Below are positions 55,948 through 64,000 of a stretch of 64,000 nt of DNA, in pieces. Under the pieces are notes generated by a model. It saw nothing but the letters and a program-made list of their open reading frames with translations. It searched no databases and was not told the DNA's origin. Position numbers and translations under genes: made by a program. The stretch comes from Serpula lacrymans var. lacrymans S7.9 (Eukaryota > Basidiomycota > Agaricomycetes > Boletales > Serpulaceae). Positions within the stretch are counted from its first letter, which is position 1, and each line of letters begins with the position of its first letter. The stretch spans positions 1,144,249-1,208,248 of the forward strand of contig NW_006763297.1 in assembly GCF_000218685.1 (NCBI RefSeq), given 5' to 3'.

Positions 55948-57300
55948 ATGGCTAAATCAGAGCTCATCGACTCTCATGTCTCTGTCAAACAGTGCAAACT
56001 AGCAATAGATGCTCTCCATACACATGCATTGAAGAAGCAAAAGGAAAAGGAGGAAACAGAGCTGTTAACCGGGAAAGAGCAAAACATATGGCTTCAGGTC
56101 GCAGTCAAGAAAATGCATCCAGAGAAAAAGATCAAGCCAATAAGAGTGTGCGTGTTCCCTTTCATTTCATTTTGGTGTCGTTTTGATTTTCCTTCAGTCC
56201 AATCAAGCACCCGCTGGTTGATCCTCGCACGTCTGGTGTGTGTCTTATCACAAAAGACCCACAAAGACTATACAAAGACCTCCTGGAAGCTCATGGCATC
56301 AAGTTTATCTCGAGAGTCGTTGGTATTACAAAACTCAAGGGGAAATTCAAACCATTTGAGGCACGACGGATGCTACTCAAGGAGAATGGGTTGTTCTTGG
56401 CCGACGAGCGGGTCATTCCTCTTTTACCAGGCTTGTTGGGTCGCAAGTGGTTTGACGCTAAAAAGTTTGTCCAGCATTTTCTTCTCTTCTTATCACCGAG
56501 ATATTTATGCTGCCTCGTCTATAGACAACCGATACCTGTCTGCCTGACGCGAAAAGACCTTAAGGCTGAGCTGGAACGTGCCATAGAGTCTACATACATG
56601 CACCAAAATCAGGGGACTTGCACGTACGTAAATATCGTTTAGCTTGTTGAACGTGCGTGCTAATTAGCACCGAAGGTCGGTCAAAATCGGTATATTATCC
56701 CATACTCCTGCACAAATTCTGTCCAACCTTAAAATGGCCCTGCCGACTATCGCAAAATACATTAAGGGTGGCTGGGAAAATATTCAAAGCTTACAATTAA
56801 AGAGCAATTTTAGTGCCAGCTTACCGATTTGGACGTGCGACTTGGGCGAGGACGAGGGAGGACGTTGGGATGGTCTTACAGCCCAGAGTGATCAGGAGAA
56901 TTCCGATTCGTCTGAAGAAGAAGAAGAAAATAATGGTAAAACGGACATCAAGGAGAAACAGGTATCCCAAGAGCCTGAAAAAGCTGCCCCAGCCAAAAGG
57001 ACCAAACGGCCTTTGGATGACGCAGCCGAGAAACCAAAGAAAAAGGCGAAGGCCGTCGTCTCCGCGGAGCCCATACCCACCACCCCTGCTCTGCCCGCCC
57101 CCTCTCCATCGCCAAAAGCTACTAAGACTCCTTCGAAAAAGTCCAAACCTGAGCCGGTTGCTGTGTCTGTTAGTCAGGCAGAGCTGAAACAAAAGCGGAG
57201 CTCGGAAAGTGGCGAAAAGAAAAAGGCGAAAGTATTGAAGGGTAAAGGAAGCAAGAGCGCCAAAGAAAAGATCCTAGGGAAAAAATCAAGTCAGGCATAA
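55948..57300 (+). CDS. Ribosomal-L1-domain nucleolar protein (Utp30/Cic1/RSL1D1-like)
   Basis: Ribosome-biogenesis factor with an L1-like RNA-binding fold. It starts MAKSELIDSHVSVKQCKLAI. Exons join as KPIRVPIKHPLVDPRTSGVC, LITKDPQRLYKDLLEAHGIK, FLADERVIPLLPGLLGRKWF, KKQPIPVCLTRKDLKAELER and CTSVKIGILSHTPAQILSNL. The domain ends ALPTIAKYIKGGWENIQSL. A ~130-residue Lys/Glu/Pro-rich tail ends GKKSSQA at 57300, typical of nucleolar proteins. Introns lie at about 56148-56198, 56465-56528 and 56620-56675. All joins keep frame. Confidence 0.88.
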
Positions 57301-57773
57301 GAAGGCGGCCGCATAATTTACGGTAGTTCAGCCTCGCTTTCATGCTACATTTGTAGTCATCTTCGGTACTTGTCGTTGCCTTTGCCTTTGCTTATGCATT
57401 CTACACTTGCGATCACTTCTCCTTCGGCTGCCGCTTTTTTTGAGTTATACTTAAAAACTCAATAGTAAGGTTACCGGTTCCTTCCTTCCCAAGAATTCGG
57501 GGCATGAGACTGTTGCTTCACAAAATTTATTCAATCGGAGTTGTGTTATCTTGTTTCTTGTATGATTGGACTGCACGATCTTATTGCACGGATACATGTG
57601 TAACTAGAACAAATGAGAGCAGTGAATACTACCTGCTTTTTTTAGAAACCCATAAGTACTAGATTATATCAACCAATCGGAAAGGACATAGCCGGCAGCC
57701 CGAAGCCTCTCCTGCTGTCAACTTCAACGTGAAAGGACTGGGTGCGGCAGGTGTAGGGGTTCTTTATTGTACC
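57301..57773. other. Intergenic region
   Basis: About 470 bases, T-rich. 3' UTR of the L1-domain gene and promoter of the hydrolase. Nothing else seen. Confidence 0.5.
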
Positions 57774-59026
57774 ATGACCAGCAAGAAATCTACGAAAATC
57801 GATATATCGCATCCCGACGAGGCCAACTGCACCATCGTCGGAGTCCTGGAACAAGTAGAACCTGATCAACCTAGTCATGGCCGGAAGATTGCTCTTGTGA
57901 GTCTGTTTACTACTTCGAGGTGGTCTATACTAGTATGGATTCTCTCAACTTCCAAATTCTTTAGATCTTACATGGAACAATGGGGTAACCAACTTCCTTT
58001 ACCTTATGTTTCTGATCTGATAGTTGATATTCGTCCAGACACAAGGATTACCTCTTTCAAAAGCGACTCGCGCTTCGTTTACCAATAGATTCATTTAGAT
58101 TTGATTTTCGGTGGGTTCGTTCTTCCTTTCTAGATATCTTCATTCAAACCTTCATGTGCCTAGGGGGAACCACGAAAGTGGTGGGAAGTGGAAACAAGGT
58201 GGTTTTGCAGAAGATGTTCAAGACCTTGTGGCCGTCGTCGCTTACCTCCGCAATGAATATGGATATGAAGTCGACATGGTTGTAGGCCACTCGCGTGGTT
58301 CTGTCGTTGGTATGCATTGGTTGTGTACTTCTGAAGAAGGAAAGCGCGTTAGCACTTTTGTCAACGCTTCGGGGCGATACAGAATGCATGTAAGAATATT
58401 CTCGTTCACGTCCTCGCAACCGTGACTAAAGCGACATTCCACAGCGGATATACGGTAAGGCCTTCTTTTTCTAAAGAAGTTCGACCCTAAGGCACCGCCG
58501 TCGAGTTTCTCAGATGGTACTGAGAAATGGAAGGATGAATTTGATTCCAAGGGATACCATGAATGGAAAGTGACCGTCGCACGAAAGCCCGTTATACAGA
58601 GGATATATCCCGAAGATCTAGAGGAGTTTTCTCGGTGGGATTCATCAATAGTATGGGACTGGTTTCCTAGCTCCATTGATGTTTTGACCATCCATGGTCT
58701 CGCTGATAAGACGGTACCACCGTGAGTACTTCGAATCTCTTACACTACACATATTTAATTATAGACCGCTGCAGTTTTGATGCGATAATTTATGCACGCG
58801 CATTTGGGCAGCGGAACCCAGGAACCCATAACCTCCATTTGATAGAGGAAGCTGATCACAATTTTACTGGCGTACGATGGGTTTGCCCGTATCATTGATC
58901 GGCATTACTGATTGATTGATTTAGTGCCAAGATGAGGTCGCAAGCTGCATACTGGAGTGGCTGGAAACCCGAAAACACGGTCTAAAGACAGGAGTGTGGA
59001 TGACTGGGATTAGAGGGAAACTGTGA
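57774..59026 (+). CDS. Alpha/beta hydrolase (serine hydrolase), probable one-base lesion
   Basis: ATG at 57774 (MTSKKSTKIDISHPDEANC). Exons join to give KIALILHGTMG (oxyanion region), HKDYLFQKRLALRLPIDSFR, FDFRGNHESGGKWKQGGFAE and VDMVVGHSRGSVVGMH, which contains the G-H-S-R-G nucleophile elbow. Later parts are WDWFPSSIDVLTIHGLADKT (catalytic Asp region) and LHLIEEADHNFTG (catalytic His). It ends GVWMTGIRGKL at 59026. Between RMHRIYGKAFFF and KKFDPKAPPSSF the frame shifts by one. An extra T in the TTTTT run at 58466-58470 would restore it. Cytosolic esterase or peptidase-like; substrate unknown. Confidence 0.85.
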
Positions 59027-60249
59027 AAGTGGTTTACCCGCATCTCTTACTCACCCGTGGCCACGTCGTGTTATGTATGCTGGTTTATTGGCTGTTGGCT
59101 TTGACAATCTTCGACGATCGCATCGCGTTGTATCGCTTTTGTCATGCGGTAGTTGTTACTTCTTCAAGTTGTCAATGACCTGTAATTGTCCGCCGCCGCC
59201 GAGAACGCGGATCTTCCGGAAGTGCAGCTCATGGGTGGTCGATGCACTCCCACCAACAAGTTGAAGTTTGCGCTGCCGCTGGGAGTGTGACTGGCCCTAC
59301 ATCTGGGATTATGGACTGCCTCCATCCCATGAGCCTCCTCGTACCACACGCACCGACAGTATGGCGGTGATAAGAAAGCTTGGCTGGAGAAATACGCTTA
59401 TCCGCCACGGTAACGCAGGCATGCTATTATTTAGGTTTGCTGTCAAAGATGGGCCTTTCATCTTTCTATTTTGCGGTTCTATGTTCTCTTCATTTTGCGA
59501 CCCAGTCACGACTGGTGTTTTTCAAACCCAGTGGCCATGCGTTTTGTACCTGTTTATACTGAGACCCTCGGCTAAGCAAACTCTGAGCTTCGTCGGACGG
59601 TGACTTGTCGAGAATGTGTCTTCGACTCCAACTTCCAGAACAGGGTTTTTGTTTCCTTATCGTGCACAGTACATGGTGTGCCGCAGCTCCACCTCCCTTT
59701 TGCATGCGTGGAGGAATGCGTCAATCATGATCATGGCCGTATCACACTCATGAACTCAAATGTCATCCTCGGGTCCACTTCAGATGCCACTCTCTCAGCT
59801 GGTTTTTTTTCATTTCATTCATCTAAAGCTTAGTCTCTCGGCGCCCAGCTGTGACGGGAAAATAGTCTGGTGTCGTGGCAGCAGTGCGGCTGGTTACTCG
59901 TGGCTATTGGAGTGAAATGCTACAGGACCTCATGAGAACGCCAAACACGCCATGGCCAATCCGAATACTGGGCCCCAGGTGAGTAAAATCTTAACCTCTT
60001 TCAAACCATATACCACGCTTTTCCAAACCAAAAGAGCCCATTACAGTAAAAAAGACAATTTCATATTCATTACGGAGTTCACAGTCCTGATAGCAGTCCC
60101 ACCCACCCGAAAAGAGCGACAAAAGAAAAGAAATCAGTGGAGTTGTCAGTATCTGACAGTCCTTTGTAACATGACAGGAGGATCTGAACACAGCTGTGCA
60201 GGCTGTGATCTCACAGAACAGGTCACGCCATACTCCATACTTATCTCAT

Positions 60250-60276
60250 TATCTATCTATCTATCTATCTATCTAT
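60250..60276 (+). repeat. (TCTA)n microsatellite
   Basis: About six to seven uninterrupted TCTA units. Confidence 0.9.
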
Positions 60277-61464
60277 ACTATCCAAAAAAAGCTCCCAAGG
60301 AACCTGGCGTGGAATCACCGTGATCGGAGCGTCCGTCGCAAGTGTCAGCATCTTAGCCCCACACGTTGCGCGCGCCAAAAAGTTACCCAAAGATCCGTCA
60401 CCCTGCTTCATCGAAAGACGCCTGGTATGGATTGCTCAGGTCGAGTGCTCGGGGAAGTGGGGTACTCAGTGATTGAATAGTGCGTCTCTGCCTTATCCCC
60501 ACTCTCAGAGACTGTCAGCCTCGAACCTGACGCGGCCTGAGGTCCACCCCCATGTCCGAGCCGTCGTGGTTTGAAAAATGCAATACAATGCCAGTGGCAT
60601 CGATGACAACAGCCGACGGGGCCATCGAACGCACCGAATCAATCATTTCAATTGCTATACCGTCCCGGTCTGCTCAAAAACCCCGCTCAACGCCTGAGGC
60701 CTGGGGTCGAATAGGACCGCGCCGAATCCGCAGCGGACCGACGACAAGAGCCGTGACGACGACGACGCCTCCATAACTCGATCATGACATACGCCGAGTA
60801 TGATAGCCTACTTATTGGCTGTCAATGAAATCTCATCGCTTATGCGCCACATCCCAATCGCCATCTCGGTCTGATCCTTTTTTCACTCGACTCGACCCTT
60901 GGATCTCCCCTCTCAACCTTAATTGCCCTCTCCCTCACGTCCAACCGTGTGTCCTTGACTGCACTCTAATTAAAGTGTCTGGTGCCGATTCGAACGCACC
61001 CCTCGTCTCACGTTCGCTCTCGTTGATATGACTGGGCTGCGAACCTCGAATGATGTGTTGCATGGACTGAATTCAATTCGTGTCCCGGCCGCATCAGCAT
61101 CAATACCAGCATCATATCACTCCAATCCCCGGTTTCTCAAATCATAATTGGACGCTACCTGGAAAACACCGTAGCCACAGAAAACGAAAAAAGGAAAGAA
61201 AAAAACACAGTCACGAAACTGGTTTGTATTGGCAGTACGATCTTACGTGAAGGGGTGGGTTCCTCGATCGCCTTTATGTCAATGATCGCCATCGCTCTCC
61301 CGCAGCGCGCTCACACTCGATGATCTCTTTCCGGGTTCTAACGTTCGTCGACGGTGTGCCAGTGTGGGGGCAGGTTTTGGCGTCTCTGTCACTGCGCAAT
61401 TGATCTCGACGAGGGGGGAGGGCTCCTAATCTCTCACTCCAATCCATGCAACGCAATGCAATGC

Positions 61465-61487
61465 AAAAAAAAAAAAAAAAAAAAAAA
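61465..61487 (+). repeat. A23 homopolymer
   Basis: 23 consecutive A after gcaatgcaatgc. A second run of 20 A is at 61711-61730. Confidence 0.9.
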
Positions 61488-61710
61488 GTTAGATCAAAGC
61501 GGTCTATGTCCAGTGCTCGACGCAACCTGGGCTTTCCGGGCGTTTTCGTTATTTGCCAATATCCCATTTTTGCAAATGTGCGCTCGAACCCGAAGGGACA
61601 CCACCCGTTCTCGGGGCAATCTACAAATCTGCCTTGACGGACTCTCGGACACGGACGGAAGGGAAACTAAAAGGCAATACATGCAAAATACGCGGCAGCC
61701 CCGAATAGCC

Positions 61711-61730
61711 AAAAAAAAAAAAAAAAAAAA
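61711..61730 (+). repeat. A20 homopolymer
   Basis: 20 consecutive A, 224 bases after the A23 run, in non-coding DNA. Confidence 0.9.
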
Positions 61731-63220
61731 CAGTCCGAGTCGTCGTTATCTATTTCCACTGATAGCCTCCAGCCGTAAAGTCCCTGCTGCCTCCACCACG
61801 CTCAGGGCTCGCGGGTCGTTTCGCTTATGCTTATCATATCTCTCTCTCTCAATGCTGCTTCGACGCATACATTTGACTATCCCCCTATCCGATCCTTCGG
61901 TGCTTCCTTGCTGTAAAATCCGAGTTCTCTTTTTGATTGAGCCGTGGTCTCGGCTTGTGTTGGAATAAGAATTTCGCTCAAAGGGGGTAGAGGACTGACG
62001 TGCACGAATCCGTGAGTAGTACGTTACACTCTGTCACCTCCCGACGGAATGTCGAAAAAAGACAGGAAGGAGAATGAATGTGATGACGAATGAGAATTCT
62101 GGCTATATTGTACTACTACGTATGCATGCCGCAGCACCGGCGATGGAGGCTGCGTGTTCGAATTCGAGGGGGGCGTTGAGTATGTGTCATTCGGTCGGCT
62201 GAAAAACGCGGTGAAGTCGACGGGCCCGAGTGGGGATGACTCCTCGATGGGCCTGTGTTTGCGTTTGCGTTTGCGTTTGAAGATGTTGATCTGATAGCGA
62301 CGATAAGCTGCCCCATCCGCATCACGACGAAGGTGCGAGGTACGGTACGGTATTTATTTATTTGCCTTCTTCTCACTCACACACTGTGTGGTTTTGAAAG
62401 TGTTTCGGTTTGGATGGGGTTTGTGCAATTGGCCGATCAACGTCTGAAGCGCCAACACTGGACGTGTACTTGGTCGTCGTCATTGATCGATTATACATCG
62501 CGCATCTGTGGAATTGATCTGTGTTTCATGTTTAGTAGTTCTCAAGCACTGGTACTCCGCGCTCTATTGCCTCCATTGTGTTTTTACACAGGAATCAAGA
62601 AAAAAAAAGCTAAATCGCGATGCAGTTTAGGCCGCTTTGGGATGGAGTCTTTTGACGCTTTCCCCCCCCAGCGCTTTGGATGTGATCAAGTTTCGGCAGA
62701 GGGACTAACGTTGAGTGTTACTCAGAGATGCCCGATAGGGTGATTCGAACGAAAGGAGAATGAGAATTGAGATTCAGACAAGAGGACGAATGATATCTAC
62801 ATTAATGTGACTAGTAGTATACTCCAGCAAATACAGCTCTCTACAGCAATCGAGCCCGACTAGGACGATACAAGAAGATCCATGAGTGAATATAGAGAGA
62901 ATATGATAGAATGATAGATATGGTAAAGAAGATGAAATTGCAAAAAGAGAAGAAGAAAGAAAAAGAAAAAAAGTCCACTGCTTCTGGTTCCTTTGTTGGA
63001 CTGGATGGAACGATTGAATGACGAGTGAGAATCCTCCGATTGGAAGCGACGTTGCATCAGATGGGGTTCCTCGATTAGAAGAGGGTGTAAAGGAGATTAG
63101 ACTGCCTCCCTCGTGCAGCGAAGAAGAGCGCGATTATGTAGTGATTATTTATGCATCGACTAGAGAGGATGCGGGTGTGGAGGGGATGGTGGTGATGGTG
63201 ATGGGTGAGGTGATGGGTGA

Positions 63221-63286
63221 GAGGATGGTGATGATGAGAGGATGTGGTGACGAGAGGATGGTGATGATGAGAGGATGTGGTGACGA
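63221..63286 (+). repeat. Two tandem 33-bp repeats in a GATGGTGATG-rich tract
   Basis: Identical 33-base units at 63221-63253 and 63254-63286, beginning gaggatggtgatgatgagag. They sit within a wider purine-rich minisatellite-like stretch from about 63172. Confidence 0.85.
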
Positions 63287-63379
63287 GTGGAGGTCACGGT
63301 GAGTTCAAGAGCGCGAGCGTCACGGTCGACGACAGGATGATGAGGAGTGGACACGTGACCAGTCAGTTAGCCATCGAGT

Positions 63380-63574
63380 CTAGAAGAAGACTGGGGCGAC
63401 GGTGCTTGCTCCTGCGCGAATGGTGGTGCGAGAGGAGGAGGAGGACTGGGATTGTGCCCTCGGGTCAGTGTAGGGCGGGGGTGACTGGGTGGAGGAGGAG
63501 TTGGAAGAAGTGGACTTGGACGGAGAGAAGGTAGACTGGGTGGAAATGGAGCTGTTGATGTACTGGTTGCTCAT
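63380..63574 (-). CDS. Small Ser/Pro/Gln-rich protein, 64 aa, TATA-driven
   Basis: The ATG at 63574 opens MSNQYINSSISTQSTFSPSK, continues through a Ser-rich part and SPPPYTDPRAQSQ, and ends GASTVAPVFF. A canonical TATA box lies about 60 bases upstream on the same strand. The SPPPYTD piece resembles PPxY-type docking motifs (PPPY), which bind WW domains of Nedd4/Rsp5 ligases. No family recognised. It may be a real short gene or the first exon of a longer one. No good donor site was fixed. Confidence 0.45.
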   Translation of the reverse strand: MSNQYINSSISTQSTFSPSKSTSSNSSSTQSPPPYTDPRAQSQSSSSSRTTIRAGASTVAPVFF

Positions 63575-64000
63575 TTGTGACAGAGGATGGGGTGAGTTGG
63601 AAGTGATTGACAGGAGTTGAGAGATGGCAGGCTTATATAGTGTGGGCTCATCGCCTCGTGCGGAGGACTGGTTGGAGGTTCATGAACAGGATCTCTGGAT
63701 CTTGGGCCTTACCGGAAGCGAGTCGGACAATATAGAAGAGGGTCCCACGAAAAAGAGGACGCTTAGCAACGAGAGACGCCAGTAAGGGGAAGAGGCTGGA
63801 GAGACTGGAGAGAATTGAAAACATAGCCGCCAGGCCCAGCCATCGTACAGATCCGCTGTCTGCGCGTGGAAATACCCGGCTCTAGCCGCCCCTTGTCCTC
63901 CTCGATCTCTGGTAATCCTCATGTCGGTCCTCCTCTTCTCCCGTCTCTCTTCCATCTTGCTTGTTTCCCTCTCCAGTCACGTGCTTCCACCGAGGACCCG
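63575..64000. other. Upstream region to window end
   Basis: About 425 bases, including the TATA box below. The right end is C/T-rich on the plus strand. No further gene recognised. Confidence 0.5.
63632..63640 (-). promoter_or_regulatory. TATA box of the 64-aa ORF
   Basis: Minus-strand ctatataagc, about 60 bases before the ATG at 63574, followed by a C/T-rich initiator-like leader. This is the clearest core promoter in the last 5 kb. Confidence 0.5.

Larger units (their letters stand above)
59027..63379. other. Gene-poor 4.35-kb stretch with simple repeats
   Basis: No ORF here shows recognisable domains or plausible splice structure. It contains microsatellites and long A-runs listed separately, and a sixfold-type gcgttt run near 62250-62280. 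A 74-codon ORF at 60552-60776 is open but unsupported. It could be long regulatory DNA or hold non-coding RNA that I cannot recognise. Confidence 0.5.

Noticed and set aside
60552..60776. 74-codon ORF MSEPSWFEKCN...
   Set aside because: No domain, promoter or splice evidence; length is compatible with chance in GC-rich DNA.
61354..61968. 204-codon ORF crossing both A-runs
   Set aside because: Open because of poly-Lys codons from homopolymers; no other support.

Overview
This window is nuclear DNA of a filamentous basidiomycete, most likely an Agaricomycete. The evidence is dense short introns of about 45-65 bases with canonical GT-AG borders, several very small exons, DUF6533 membrane proteins typical of mushroom-forming fungi, and both Ty1/copia and Ty3/gypsy retrotransposons. 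There is one assembly gap of Ns at 52587-53467. No rRNA, tRNA or CRISPR array was recognised. The species cannot be named from sequence alone.

Layout. 168-3698: a large RING-H2 ubiquitin-ligase candidate. 3970-9526: three metabolic or mitochondrial genes, namely ETF beta subunit (with an 8-nt microexon), a CaiB/BaiF CoA-transferase, and mitochondrial processing peptidase beta. 9987-11339: an Aurora kinase. 11712-21348: a secretome block with two paralogous pectin methylesterases on the minus strand. They enclose a GH16-like secreted glucanase/lectin-fold protein and a secreted repeat protein cut up by KR/RR sites, which looks like a Kex2-processed repeat precursor. 21947-23097: a Qa-SNARE (syntaxin). 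23949-26022 and 41460-43546: two related DUF6533 membrane proteins, once neighbours, now separated by about 15 kb of mobile DNA.

The mobile island holds a short inverted-repeat element (26573-27489) and a large foldback-like inverted-repeat element (27797-33990). The large one was split by a decayed Copia element (28552-33279, target duplication GGGTA). Next to it is an apparently intact chromodomain-bearing Gypsy element (34026-40880, target duplication TACAG). Its two LTRs look identical and its gag-pol junction carries a -1 frameshift signal.

From 44063: a SepH/Cdc7-type septation kinase, mitochondrial ribosomal protein uL5m, an unrecognised Ser/Pro-rich protein running into the gap, an M64-family metallopeptidase, a ribosomal-L1-domain nucleolar protein and an alpha/beta hydrolase. 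The last 5 kb is gene-poor and rich in simple repeats, with one small TATA-driven ORF near the end.

The housekeeping genes are unrelated neighbours rather than an operon-like unit. The pectinesterases, GH16-like protein and repeat precursor are all secreted and may act together at the hyphal or plant-wall surface. Five otherwise well-conserved genes carry a single-base frame or stop defect (positions 8707-8709, 18031-18034, about 22550, 58466-58470, 53954-53956). This suggests consensus errors as much as true pseudogenes, so check reads before interpreting them. Intron borders were worked out by eye from conserved protein continuity and splice signals.
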